Of a stretch of 41,932 bases of DNA, positions 1 to 9,134 are shown piece after piece. The position numbers and the translations under genes are program-made. Under the pieces are notes generated by a model. The model did not search any database. It was not told where the DNA came from and worked only from the letters and a program-made list of their open reading frames with translations. Within the stretch, counting starts at the first letter, position 1; each line of letters starts with the position of its first letter. The stretch comes from Gammaproteobacteria bacterium (GTDB lineage: Bacteria; Pseudomonadota; Gammaproteobacteria; SZUA-229): the NCBI GenBank assembly GCA_029287435.1, contig JARFRD010000195.1, positions 1 to 41,932 of the forward strand, written 5' to 3'.

Positions 1-122
<122 letters not shown>

Positions 123-892
123 GTGTAGTCCTCACCCACAATCCACTTGGGGCTGTCGAGGTTCATCTCGTCCTTGTTGGCATGGAAAGCGATACCGTGT
201 TTGGATTCCTCGTAGATCTCAATCTGTGGATGGTCCGGACCCATGTGACACTTACCGCAGTTTTCCGGGTTACGCGCCTGGGCAATGGAGAACTTGTGAC
301 GTGAATGACAGGCCGAGCAGGAACCCTCGGAGCCGTCCGGATTGATGCGGCCGATACCGGTGTTAGGCCAGGTGGCCGGATCCAGTTGGCCATCGCCGAT
401 CACCTTGACCTGGGAACCATGGCATTGCCAGCAACCGCTCACAGCTGCAGGCGATACACCATTGGGGAAGGCCGGTGTTTTCAGGGAATTATTACCTTCA
501 ACGACCTCTGCCAGCAGGTTATCCAGAGAGCCGATGATACGTCCACCCTTGGCGTGGTGGGACTCGACAAACTCGGTTGCGGCTTTTTCATGGCAGTTAG
601 CGCAATCCTTGGGGGATACAATAATGGAGATGTGTTTTTTGACCTTCTTGTCGTCATGTATGTAGGCATCAGGATCTTTCGGATCTGCCGCATGACATTC
701 ATAACAACCCACATTAGCGCCGTAATGTGCACTCGAGCCCCACTGCTGGACGATACCCGGGTTGTCCTTTTTATGACATTTGACACATTCCCTGGTTTCT
801 TTGGACATTTCTTTTGGCGGTGCTTTAACAGCAGCGATCGCCACGTTTGATGCAAATAACAGGAACATACCTGCTACGATTATTCTCCACAT
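123..892 (-). CDS. Multiheme cytochrome c, HAO/octaheme-like, 3' truncated
   Basis: This is an exported multiheme c-type cytochrome cut off at its C-terminus by adapter sequence. Residues 1-20 form a signal peptide (positive start, hydrophobic core, ending AIA). Six CxxCH haem sites are visible (CVKCH at 36-40, CYECH at 63-67, then CANCH, CWQCH, CSACH, CGKCH). The opening pattern, CxxCH followed by PGIVQQW-SSAH and a second CxxCH, is characteristic of the hydroxylamine oxidoreductase/octaheme cytochrome superfamily, whose members normally carry eight haems, so about two haems are probably missing. Family members act in the periplasm on hydroxylamine, nitrite or related N or S compounds; the substrate cannot be decided here. 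The start is supported by AAGGGG about 8 nt upstream. The gene lies divergent from ppdK. Octaheme tetrathionate reductase is an alternative family assignment. Confidence 0.85.
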
Positions 893-995
893 GACACTAT
901 CCCCTTATATATGACTGTTTGTTTGATACGTATAAGTAACGATTCATATGCCATGTTCAGGGCTCTGCTGCAAAAACCTTAAACATAGTAGGTGT

Positions 996-1001
996 TTAAT
1001 A
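996..1001 (-). promoter_or_regulatory. Predicted -10 element of the cytochrome promoter
   Basis: Read on the minus strand this is TATTAA, four of six matches to TATAAT. It predicts a transcription start near 989-990, which is about 42 bp from the centre of the palindromic FNR-like box at 1025-1038. That is the spacing of class II FNR/CRP-activated promoters. The element is weak on its own; the geometry is the evidence. Confidence 0.45.
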
Positions 1002-1024
1002 CCATGAATGCCCCCCGGCTTCAC

Positions 1025-1038
1025 TTGACTTAAGTCAA
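1025..1038 (-). promoter_or_regulatory. FNR/DNR-like operator palindrome
   Basis: The core TTGAC-TTAA-GTCAA matches the FNR/ANR/DNR family half-site layout (TTGAY-N4-RTCAA). It lies inside a perfect 20-bp palindrome spanning 1022-1041. It is centred about 139 bp upstream of the cytochrome start codon and about 42 bp upstream of a predicted start site. An oxygen- or NO-responsive CRP/FNR-family activator would fit a cytochrome that acts in anaerobic or nitrogen-oxide respiration. The regulator gene is not in this window. Confidence 0.6.
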
Positions 1039-1659
1039 GTGGCCATATCTGTTTGTTATATATAAGAATTTTAGAATATGCCCTTCCGTTAAAAGGCGTC
1101 ATATTGTCGGAAATCTGATGTCAAAAAGTGATAATGCAAAAATTTATTACTGCACTTTTGGCAGGAAACCTGATGGTATTTCAAGATGGCATATTTAATG
1201 CTTAAAAATTGTAATAACTGGAATCACCAGGCTTCGTTTATCGCTATGGGTAACATTGTAGAGTAATGATTAACACATTTATTTCATCGAAGGTCGATAC
1301 ACTGAAAACAGCAATATCCTTACTCAAAAACCACAGCGCACAATTTCTGGCACTGCATCAGCTACCCATATGGGATAGTGATATTCAATGAATATTGAAC
1401 TCGCCATAGCCAACTACTTTGGTGCATCGCGTTTCCACTTTGGTGCAGCGCATATTCATCCTGCTTTAATTGATGTGTATCAATTTTACGGGTCATATTT
1501 TCGTAATAAATTAAATACTAAAATGCAATATGATCAACTGTGATACGACACAATATAAATACCTATCTCTAGTGTTCGCATACATAATCAGCTACCAGCA
1601 AAAAAGATAAAAAATAAAAAACTATAGACAGTCAGTTACTGACTTGTCAGGAGAGAATA

Positions 1660-4482
1660 ATGGCGGAATCTACGCAGACAACGAATGGACATTATGTTTT
1701 TTCCTTTAAAGAGGGGGACGGAAAAAACAAGAAATTACTTGGAGGTAAAGGCGCAAATCTCTGCGAGATGACACAAATTGGTATTAACGTCCCACCCGGA
1801 TTTGTTATTAGTACCGACGCCTGTCTTGACTATCTGGCTACAGAAAATCGGGATCTGCCAGCTAACCTGATGGACCAGGTACAACAGCAAATCAAAGATC
1901 TGGAAGAAGCAACAGGCAAAGGATTCGGTGATGCTAAAAATATGCTACTGCTTTCTGTACGTTCTGGCTCTGCATTGTCGATGCCCGGCATGATGGACAC
2001 CATCCTCAACCTTGGACTTAACACTGCCACACTCCCCGGTCTTATCAAACTAACGGGAAATGAACGCTTTGCATGGGATGCTTATCGCAGGTTTATTCAG
2101 CTCTTTGGCAAAGTAGCGCTTGGCATTGCCGATGAAAAATTTGACAAGCCTTTTGATGATATTAAGAAACGCGAGGGCGTTACAGCTGATATCGATCTTA
2201 CTGCTGAGCACCTGCATGAGATCAGTGACATCTTCCTCGAGGTTGTTAACAGTGAAACAGGCAAGCCTTTCCCGGAAGATGTATATGAGCAGCTGGAATT
2301 ATCAATCAAGGCTGTATTCAATTCGTGGATGGGTAAGCGCGCCGTTGATTATCGCCGTGAATTTCATATTACATCAGATATGGCCAATGGCACCGCCGTA
2401 AACGTACAGGCCATGGTGTTCGGTAACATGGGTGAAGACTGTGCCACAGGCGTGGGTTTCACTCGCAATCCCGCAACCGGTGAAAATGTCATGTTTGGCG
2501 AATTTCTTGTGAATGCGCAAGGTGAAGATGTCGTTGCAGGTATTCGCACACCCAAACCTGTACATGAGCTTCAAGACATAATGCCGGAAATGTACAAACA
2601 GCTCGTTGCATTACGTGATCGCCTGGAAAATCACTACCATGAAGTACAGGATTATGAATACACCATCGAAAAAGGCACACTGTATTGCCTGCAAACACGT
2701 GATGGGAAAATGAATGCTACCGCGCGCGTACGCACCTCGGTCGAAATGGTCAAAGAAGAGCTGATAGACCGCAAAGACGCCATTATGCGCATCAATCCCG
2801 AAGATCTTGACCAGGTCCTGCATCCAATGCTCGATCCTGATTATAAAACACTCCCTGTCGCGCAAGGTCTACCTGCTTCCCCCGGTGCCGCCTCTGGTCA
2901 TATCGTGTTTGATGCGGATCGAGCAGAACTGGCAAAACAGGAAGGCGAAAAAGTCATTCTGGTACGAGAAGAAACAAAGCCTGAAGATATTCATGGCTTT
3001 TTTGCTGCGGAGGGTGTGTTGACCAGTCGAGGAGGTAAAACATCACATGCTGCTGTCGTCGCGCGAGGCATGGGAAAACCCTGCGTCGCTGGTGCAGAAA
3101 CCATCAAGGTCAATGTGGAGAAACATACCGCACAAGTCGGTGACAACATACTTCACGAAGGCGATATTATTACCATTGATGGCGGCAATGGTCACGTCTA
3201 TCTTGGAGAAATCCCTACGGTACCTCCAAAATTCTCTGATGAATTGCGTACCTTGCTTGGCTGGGCAGATGAATATGCCCGACTCAAGATTATGACCAAT
3301 GCCGATACTATTGACGCAGCCACAAAGGCTTCTGATTATGGCGCTATGGGTATTGGCCTGTGCCGTACAGAACGCATGTTCAATGCCCAGGACAGACTTC
3401 CTATTGTGATCGACATGATCATAGCTACCGATAAGGAAGAGCGCCAGGATGCGCTTGATCGTTTGCGCCCAATACAACGCGGCGATTTCAAGGAAATACT
3501 CAAGATCATGTCACCCAAGCCGGTAACCATTCGCCTGCTGGACCCGCCAATCCATGAGTTTTTACCTAACGAAAAACAACTCGAGTCGGAAATTGAGCAT
3601 CTCAAGCAGTTACGTGCTGCTGTTGAAGGTATGAATGATTTGATGAATACCATGCACCTGTTGAGGCGCAAAGCTGACTTAAAGCAAATGCCCAAGCCTT
3701 TCGCACCGGGTGGACGTGAACTGGTCGATGCCGCCATCGCGAAAAAAACACAAATGCTGCACAAGGTACGTGAACTGTTTGAAGTTAACCCGATGCTGGG
3801 TCACCGCGGCGTAAGATTAGGAATTACTTACCCTGAAATCTACGCCATGCAGGTGCGCGCAATCCTTGAAGCCGCTGCTGAGTGCAACAAGGAAGGTTTT
3901 GAGGTGCATCCGGAAATTATGGTTCCCCAGGTTTGTACAGGACAGGAGCTGCTCTGGGTAAAAGAGATAGTAGACAGGGTACATACTGAGGTTGAAGATG
4001 AGTATGGCGTACAATTGAAATTCAAGTTTGGCACTATGATTGAAGTTGTACGCGCCTGTATGCGTGCTGGCCGACTGGCAGAAATCGCAGAATTCTTTTC
4101 ATTTGGAACCAATGATCTCACGCAAGCCAGTTTTTCATTCTCTCGCGAGGATGCAGAAAACAAGTTCCTGCCGCTTTATGAAGAAGCCAACATTCTGCAA
4201 CATAATCCTTTTGAAGTTCTGGATGTCAAAGGTGTCGGCAGACTTATGGAAATCACCGTTGACTGGGGGCGTAAATCAAGATCAGACTTGCGTGTTGGCA
4301 TATGCGGCGAACAGGGTGGTCATCCCGAGTCAATACGCTTCTGCCATCATGTGGGGCTGAACTATGTCTCTTGCTCTCCTCACCGGGTACCTATTGCAAG
4401 AATTGCAGCAGCACAGGCAAAGTTAACTGAAGACCAGTATACGGCAGAACAGGGATTGAATTTTGAACGCAAGGCTCTTTAA
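1660..4482 (+). CDS. ppdK: Pyruvate, phosphate dikinase
   Basis: PPDK reversibly converts pyruvate, ATP and phosphate into PEP, AMP and pyrophosphate in the cytosol. The 940-residue product has the full family layout: an N-terminal ATP-grasp nucleotide domain (LLGGKGANLCEM near residue 30, SVRSGSALSMPGMMDT near 105), the central swivelling phosphohistidine domain (LTSRGGKTSHAAVVARGMG; the His after TS is the phosphorylated residue), and a C-terminal PEP/pyruvate barrel with GICGEQGGHP and the catalytic Cys in NYVSCSPHRVPIAR. It is slightly longer than the usual 870-900 residues. AGGAGAG lies about 6 nt before the ATG. It is followed 130 bp later by pyruvate:ferredoxin oxidoreductase genes, suggesting joint control of the PEP-pyruvate-acetyl-CoA node. 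PPDK allows either gluconeogenic PEP formation or pyrophosphate-saving glycolysis; sequence does not tell the direction. Confidence 0.97.
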   Translation: MAESTQTTNGHYVFSFKEGDGKNKKLLGGKGANLCEMTQIGINVPPGFVISTDACLDYLATENRDLPANLMDQVQQQIKDLEEATGKGFGDAKNMLLLSVRSGSALSMPGMMDTILNLGLNTATLPGLIKLTGNERFAWDAYRRFIQLFGKVALGIADEKFDKPFDDIKKREGVTADIDLTAEHLHEISDIFLEVVNSETGKPFPEDVYEQLELSIKAVFNSWMGKRAVDYRREFHITSDMANGTAVNVQAMVFGNMGEDCATGVGFTRNPATGENVMFGEFLVNAQGEDVVAGIRTPKPVHELQDIMPEMYKQLVALRDRLENHYHEVQDYEYTIEKGTLYCLQTRDGKMNATARVRTSVEMVKEELIDRKDAIMRINPEDLDQVLHPMLDPDYKTLPVAQGLPASPGAASGHIVFDADRAELAKQEGEKVILVREETKPEDIHGFFAAEGVLTSRGGKTSHAAVVARGMGKPCVAGAETIKVNVEKHTAQVGDNILHEGDIITIDGGNGHVYLGEIPTVPPKFSDELRTLLGWADEYARLKIMTNADTIDAATKASDYGAMGIGLCRTERMFNAQDRLPIVIDMIIATDKEERQDALDRLRPIQRGDFKEILKIMSPKPVTIRLLDPPIHEFLPNEKQLESEIEHLKQLRAAVEGMNDLMNTMHLLRRKADLKQMPKPFAPGGRELVDAAIAKKTQMLHKVRELFEVNPMLGHRGVRLGITYPEIYAMQVRAILEAAAECNKEGFEVHPEIMVPQVCTGQELLWVKEIVDRVHTEVEDEYGVQLKFKFGTMIEVVRACMRAGRLAEIAEFFSFGTNDLTQASFSFSREDAENKFLPLYEEANILQHNPFEVLDVKGVGRLMEITVDWGRKSRSDLRVGICGEQGGHPESIRFCHHVGLNYVSCSPHRVPIARIAAAQAKLTEDQYTAEQGLNFERKAL

Positions 4483-4541
4483 TATTGCCAGCTATCAACC
4501 ATCATTTACGTAGCATCGAAAAGTGTTGAAGAGGCATCGCC

Positions 4542-4619
4542 ATGATGGATAATTTCCCTGACTGCATAGGTTATCTTTTGATGATTAAGACCAGTAAATG
4601 GTTGGCACTGTATGATTGA
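4542..4619 (+). CDS. Possible 25-residue leader peptide before porG
   Basis: A short frame starts ATGATGG about 7 nt after GAAGAGG and ends in a TGA that overlaps the porG start region by 8 nt. porG itself has no clear ribosome binding site. This would allow translational coupling from the small peptide into porG. The peptide has no recognisable domain and the frame may be fortuitous. Confidence 0.3.
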   Translation: MMDNFPDCIGYLLMIKTSKWLALYD

Positions 4620-5187
4620 AGTTCGTATACATGGTCGTGGTGGCCAGGGTAACGTGGTTGCAGCCTACTTGCTCGCAACCGCCGCCATCAATGAAGGCTG
4701 GCATGCCCAGGCATTCCCTGCTTTTGGTGCAGAACGTCGCGGCGCACCGGTAGTTGCATTCGTACGCCTGAATCACACTCCGATCAAGCGACGCAGCCAG
4801 GTTCTGGCGCCGGATTATCTGATAATTCAGGACGAGGCCTTGATGAATGTACCCAGTATTACGGATGGCCTCAAATCAGGTGGCAACATCCTGCTGAATG
4901 CAGCGAACAGTCGTGATCAGTATCCAACTGAAAATAACGTCGATAACAGCAATCTGATCACACTGCCCGCTACGCATCTGGCCCAGCAATATCTCGGACG
5001 CCCGGTACCAAACACAGCACTGTTATCCGCTTTTTTGAAACTCACTGATCTGCTACCTCATTCTTCATTAATTCAATCACTCGAAGAACGTTTCACTGGT
5101 GCAGTACTGGAAAAAAATATCGCTTTGATAGAGGCTGCTGCAGAAACTATTCCTGCCAACCTATGGAAACAAAACGCCAATGCTTAA
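4612..5187 (+). CDS. porG: 2-oxoacid (pyruvate):ferredoxin oxidoreductase, gamma subunit
   Basis: This is the 191-residue gamma subunit of a thiamine-diphosphate-dependent 2-oxoacid:ferredoxin oxidoreductase, which oxidatively decarboxylates pyruvate to acetyl-CoA and CO2 with reduction of ferredoxin (reversible). The N-terminus, IRIHGRGGQG-like (EVRIHGRGGQGNVVAAYLLA) followed by AFPAFGAERRGAPVVAFVR, is the family signature that contributes to CoA binding. It overlaps porA by 8 bp and is translated in the same direction as ppdK. The precise oxoacid (pyruvate versus 2-oxoglutarate or a branched oxoacid) is inferred mainly from the PPDK neighbour and the separate gamma subunit. Confidence 0.9.
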   Translation: MIEVRIHGRGGQGNVVAAYLLATAAINEGWHAQAFPAFGAERRGAPVVAFVRLNHTPIKRRSQVLAPDYLIIQDEALMNVPSITDGLKSGGNILLNAANSRDQYPTENNVDNSNLITLPATHLAQQYLGRPVPNTALLSAFLKLTDLLPHSSLIQSLEERFTGAVLEKNIALIEAAAETIPANLWKQNANA

Positions 5188-6400
5188 AGCACTTGAAGGA
5201 TCACAGGCCATTGCCCAAACGGTAGCGCTATGCCGACCACAGGTCGTGGCGGCCTATCCAATAACACCACAGACCCATATCGTGGAAAACATCGCAAAAC
5301 TCGTAGCCGATGGCAAAATGGATTGTGAACTGGTCAGTGTTGAAAGTGAATTCTCAGCGGCATCACTGGTCCTCGGCGCTGCCAGCGCTGGATCAAGAAC
5401 ATACACGGCAAGTGCATCACAAGGCATTTTATTAATGAGCGAAGTGCTTTATAACATCGCGGGTCTGCGCGTCCCCATGGTACTGACCTGTGCCAACCGG
5501 GCGATATCGGCACCACTATCGATCTGGAATGACCAGCAGGACTCAATGGCTGTACGCGATGCCGGCTGGATTCAGCTTTACTGCGCTGACAACCAGGAAG
5601 CCGTAGACACCACAATCCAGGCATACCGCATTGCCGAGGCTACCGAACTGCCCGTCATGGTGTGTATGGATGGCTTCACACTGACCCATACACTCGAACC
5701 GATTGATATACCAGAGCAGGACATGGTCGACAGCTACTTGCCACCCTTTAATTTCAAGCGTGCACTGGACCCAGCCAACCCAACGAGTGTCGGTACCCTG
5801 GTGTCGCCGGATTTTTATTCCGAAGCACGGCATTCACACCACCATGCCCTTCTCGATGCTGCAGATGAAATCATTGCGGCTGACAACGACTGGAAACAGC
5901 TCAGTGGACGTTCTGCAGGCGGCCTGCTCAGTGTCGACGGGCCAGATGATGCACGTATTGGCATTCTCACCCTGGGTTCGGTTTTTGGCACCCTGAGTGA
6001 AGCACGTGATGAATACACAGAACTGCCCCCAACAAAACTGATCAAATTGCGCAGCTACAGGCCTTTTCCTGTCGATGCACTAAGGCATGCCTGCGCCGGA
6101 CTGACCGAGTTAATCGTACTGGAGCGTGCAATTTCACCGGGTTATGGCGGTATCGTTTCAGCTGAAGTTCAAATGGCACTTTCTGGCAAACCAGACATGC
6201 CCAGGATTCACAGTTTTGCAGTTGGTCTTGGCGGTCGCGATATTCCGCTTGATATCTACCGTAAATTGCACGCTGCTATCAAGGTACCCGAACCACGCGC
6301 GTTCAGCATCATCGATGTGGAACCGGAGAAACTGCCGGTCGAAGATCATGGAATTGAAAGCGCAAACACGGACAGTAACCAGCAAAGGTCTATTTCATGA
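5180..6400 (+). CDS. porA: 2-oxoacid (pyruvate):ferredoxin oxidoreductase, alpha subunit
   Basis: The 406-residue alpha subunit supplies the pyrimidine-binding part of the TPP site and the substrate pocket. Early residues read AAYPITPQTHIVENIAKLV, the conserved PITPQT motif, followed by VESEFSAASLVLGAASAGSRTYTASASQG, where the glutamate activates TPP. VPMVLTCANRAISAPLSIWNDQQDSMAVRDAGWIQLY is typical of pyruvate-type enzymes (PorA) rather than KorA. The C-terminal third is the transketolase-C-like domain. It overlaps porG by 8 bp and porB by 4 bp (ATGA), so the subunits are translationally coupled. Confidence 0.92.
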   Translation: MLKALEGSQAIAQTVALCRPQVVAAYPITPQTHIVENIAKLVADGKMDCELVSVESEFSAASLVLGAASAGSRTYTASASQGILLMSEVLYNIAGLRVPMVLTCANRAISAPLSIWNDQQDSMAVRDAGWIQLYCADNQEAVDTTIQAYRIAEATELPVMVCMDGFTLTHTLEPIDIPEQDMVDSYLPPFNFKRALDPANPTSVGTLVSPDFYSEARHSHHHALLDAADEIIAADNDWKQLSGRSAGGLLSVDGPDDARIGILTLGSVFGTLSEARDEYTELPPTKLIKLRSYRPFPVDALRHACAGLTELIVLERAISPGYGGIVSAEVQMALSGKPDMPRIHSFAVGLGGRDIPLDIYRKLHAAIKVPEPRAFSIIDVEPEKLPVEDHGIESANTDSNQQRSIS

Positions 6401-7404
6401 AAACAAATAAGCGTGCTGTTACAGCAGATATGCTCGTACACCTGCGCAAAAACCAGCCGCGCTTCGAAGGTATCGAATCAGGTCACCGCGCATGCCTGGG
6501 TTGCGGCGAAGCACTTGCCGCCAGACTGGTTACAGAAGCAGCCGGCCCAGAAGTGATGATTGCCAATGCGACAGGCTGCCTGGAAATCTTTACCACACCC
6601 TGGCCCGAGTCGGCCTGGCGCCTGCCATGGATGCATTCACTGTTCGAAAATACCGGTGCTATTGCTGCCGGTATGGAAGCAGCGTTAAAAGCACAGGGTA
6701 AACCGACCAAGGTACTGGCCTTTGGCGGAGACGGTGCAACATTTGATATCGGTTTCCAGGCCCTTTCCGGCATGCTGGAGCGTGGCCATAACGTGCTTTA
6801 TGTCTGCTTTGACAACGAAGCGTATATGAACACCGGTATCCAACGTTCCAGTTCAACCCCCCATGCAGCGATGACAACAACATCGCCGCCAGGTAGTGAA
6901 CGCATGGGTAAACGTCATTTGAAGAAGAACATTCTCACCATTGTTGCAGCACACCAGATACCTTATGCAGCAACCACCTCAGTCGCATACGCTTCTGACC
7001 TACGTAAGAAAGTTCGTCGCGCAATGGAAATCGAAGGCCCTACTTTCCTGCAGATACACAGCCCCTGCCCTCTGGGCTGGGGGCATGATAGCGCCCATAG
7101 CATCAAGGTGGCACGACTGGCCGTGCAGACAGGGCTATTTCCTGTGATCGAGCTCGAACGCAGCGAACTGATTGGCAGCATGCCAATACGCCACCCCAGG
7201 CCGGTGACGGATTACCTGAAACTACAACAGCGTTTTCGTCATCTGTTCAACAAGGATGATGCACGTGCTGTTGAAGAACTTGCGCACATACAGGCACTGG
7301 CTGACCATAACATCAAACATTACTGCCTGGATGGTGAAGGCATGGACGCGCTTGATTCGGATGGTGCCGATACCGTTCGACGTGGTGGCATGCGTTGGGC
7401 ATAG
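6397..7404 (+). CDS. porB: 2-oxoacid (pyruvate):ferredoxin oxidoreductase, beta subunit
   Basis: The 335-residue beta subunit binds the TPP diphosphate and a proximal [4Fe-4S] cluster. The four expected cysteine ligands are present: C33 and C36 (ACLGCGEA), C61 (ATGCLEI) and C224 (SPCPLGW). The TPP/Mg motif runs GDGATFDIG (111-119) through DNEAYMNTG (139-147), as in known PorB proteins. The start ATG overlaps the porA stop by 4 bp. Electrons leaving this cluster would pass to the ferredoxin domain of the next gene product, 24 bp downstream. Confidence 0.93.
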   Translation: MKTNKRAVTADMLVHLRKNQPRFEGIESGHRACLGCGEALAARLVTEAAGPEVMIANATGCLEIFTTPWPESAWRLPWMHSLFENTGAIAAGMEAALKAQGKPTKVLAFGGDGATFDIGFQALSGMLERGHNVLYVCFDNEAYMNTGIQRSSSTPHAAMTTTSPPGSERMGKRHLKKNILTIVAAHQIPYAATTSVAYASDLRKKVRRAMEIEGPTFLQIHSPCPLGWGHDSAHSIKVARLAVQTGLFPVIELERSELIGSMPIRHPRPVTDYLKLQQRFRHLFNKDDARAVEELAHIQALADHNIKHYCLDGEGMDALDSDGADTVRRGGMRWA

Positions 7405-7427
7405 AGAACGGGGAGCAATAGACGACG

Positions 7428-9107
7428 ATGAAACTCACACGTGGCGGCTTTGCCTATCCCGGTACTACACTCGGTTACAAGACCGGTACCTGGCGTATCC
7501 AGCATCCTGAACATGCACACTGGCGTGCGCCTTGTCATGCTGCCTGCCCAGCCGGCGAAGATCCCCAAGCCTACCTGGCCGCACTGGATGAAGGTAATCC
7601 ACGTGACGCCTGGGAAATACTGATCAAGGTCAATCCGTTGCCGGCAATCACCGGGCGCGTGTGCCCACACCCGTGTGAAGCCGGGTGCAACCGCGGGCAG
7701 TACGATGAACCTCTGGCCATTCACAGTATCGAACGCCATCTGGGTGACGAAGCCATTGCACATCAATGGCTATACCCTGTAAACAAACCTTCAGAAAAAG
7801 CGCCACACGTTGCTGTTGTTGGCGCCGGACCCGCCGGTCTGTCCGCAGCTTATCACCTGGTCAGGCAGGGTATTCAGGTAACCATTTTTGATGAAATGTC
7901 TGAACCCGGAGGCACACTGTTCACCATTCCGGATTACCGCCTGCCACGCCAGGTTGTTCGCAGCGAGATCGAGCGACTACTGGATACGGGGATTACTTTA
8001 CAATCCAATCACAAGCTGGGGCGCAATATTCATTTACAGGAGCTGCAGCAGGATTATGCTGCAATCTTCCTGGGTCCCGGCGTAATGAAAAGCCGTGAAT
8101 GGAGTGTAGATGGTGTGACACCCAATGATCTGCATGAGGGTTTGCACCTGCTCAAACGATGGAGTGATGTGAGTAGCGTACCCGACATGAAAAGTGCTGC
8201 TGTTATTGGTGGTGGCAACACGGCCATCGATATTGCACGTATTCTTAAACGCAACGGCGTTGACACCCACATTGTGATCCACAGCAGCCTGCCCGATCCG
8301 AAAAACCCTTCTGAAGATGACATGCGTGCGATACCCAGAGAAATCGAACAGGCACTGGAAGAAGGTGTTCAGATACACGACCATCATGGTATCAAGCGCC
8401 TGATCCTGCGTGGTGAGAAACTGACCGGCATTGAAATTGTTCGCATGCGAAAACTGCGAAACGCTGCAGGGCGCCTGCACCGTGTTGCATTTGAAGGAAC
8501 CGAAAGTATCTTGCATGTTGACCAGGTCATCCCTGCCATTGGCCAGGTGATCGAAGCAACAGGCATGGAAAATCTGCTTAACGGAAGCTCATGGTTCAAA
8601 GTTAATGAATGGGGACAGATTGCAGGTAAAGACAATATCTATGCAGGTGGTGATGCTATCGAAGGTAATGGCGGCACTGTCACTGAGGCTATCGGCAACG
8701 GCAGAATCGCCGCAGAAGCGATAGCAGCAAATCTGAATAAAAATGAGCTACCGACTTTCAATAAAGCGGAGCCGATTTCATTTACCAGCCTCAACATGGA
8801 GTACTTCGAACCTGCGCCACGTGTAGAAGAAGCCATACTGCCCGTTGAAGAGCGTGTGGGTGAGGCAGAAATCGAAAGCGGCCTGACAGGACGTGAAGCT
8901 GCACGTGAAGCCAATCGCTGTTTTGCCTGTGGTAACTGCCTGCGCTGTGACAACTGCTGGACACTCTGCCCTGATAGTGCCGTTTTAAAAACAGATGAAG
9001 TCGCTTTTGACGGTTCCTACTACGTATTCGATTATGACTACTGCAAGGGCTGCGGTTTGTGTGCCAGTGAATGCCCGACGGGTTATATTCGCATGCTGGA
9101 TGAATGA
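7428..9107 (+). CDS. NfnB/GltD-like FAD oxidoreductase fused to two-cluster ferredoxin
   Basis: This 559-residue fusion likely links the oxoacid oxidoreductase to a nicotinamide pool. The N-terminus carries a GltD-type iron-sulfur segment (C36, C40, then C79, C83, C87 in CPHPCEAGC). An FAD Rossmann motif GAGPAG follows at 132-137 and a second dinucleotide motif GGGNTAIDIA near 265. The C-terminal ~60 residues hold ferredoxin motifs CFACGNCLRCDNCWTLCP and CKGCGLCASECP. Where NADPH-specific relatives have YRR-MPA, this protein reads HSSLPDPKNPSEDDMRA, so NAD rather than NADP is possible (inference). A comparable NADP-linked flavoprotein subunit is known in aromatic-degrading betaproteobacterial 2-oxoglutarate oxidoreductase (KorC), and DsrL of sulfur oxidisers has a similar domain order; context favours the former role. 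It is the last gene of the por cluster. Confidence 0.88.
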   Translation: MKLTRGGFAYPGTTLGYKTGTWRIQHPEHAHWRAPCHAACPAGEDPQAYLAALDEGNPRDAWEILIKVNPLPAITGRVCPHPCEAGCNRGQYDEPLAIHSIERHLGDEAIAHQWLYPVNKPSEKAPHVAVVGAGPAGLSAAYHLVRQGIQVTIFDEMSEPGGTLFTIPDYRLPRQVVRSEIERLLDTGITLQSNHKLGRNIHLQELQQDYAAIFLGPGVMKSREWSVDGVTPNDLHEGLHLLKRWSDVSSVPDMKSAAVIGGGNTAIDIARILKRNGVDTHIVIHSSLPDPKNPSEDDMRAIPREIEQALEEGVQIHDHHGIKRLILRGEKLTGIEIVRMRKLRNAAGRLHRVAFEGTESILHVDQVIPAIGQVIEATGMENLLNGSSWFKVNEWGQIAGKDNIYAGGDAIEGNGGTVTEAIGNGRIAAEAIAANLNKNELPTFNKAEPISFTSLNMEYFEPAPRVEEAILPVEERVGEAEIESGLTGREAAREANRCFACGNCLRCDNCWTLCPDSAVLKTDEVAFDGSYYVFDYDYCKGCGLCASECPTGYIRMLDE

Positions 9108-9134
9108 GATGGCGGTTGTTATCGCTAACACTTA

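Larger units (their letters stand above)
893..1659. other. Divergent intergenic region, no gene seen
   Basis: This AT-rich stretch separates the cytochrome gene from ppdK and has no convincing ORF or RNA gene. It holds the FNR-like palindrome (1022-1041), a near-direct repeat reading TTTGGTGCA(T/G)CGC around 1419-1450, and a small inverted repeat AGTCAG-TTA-CTGACT at 1630-1644 immediately before the ppdK ribosome binding site. No confident ppdK promoter was recognised. Confidence 0.6.
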
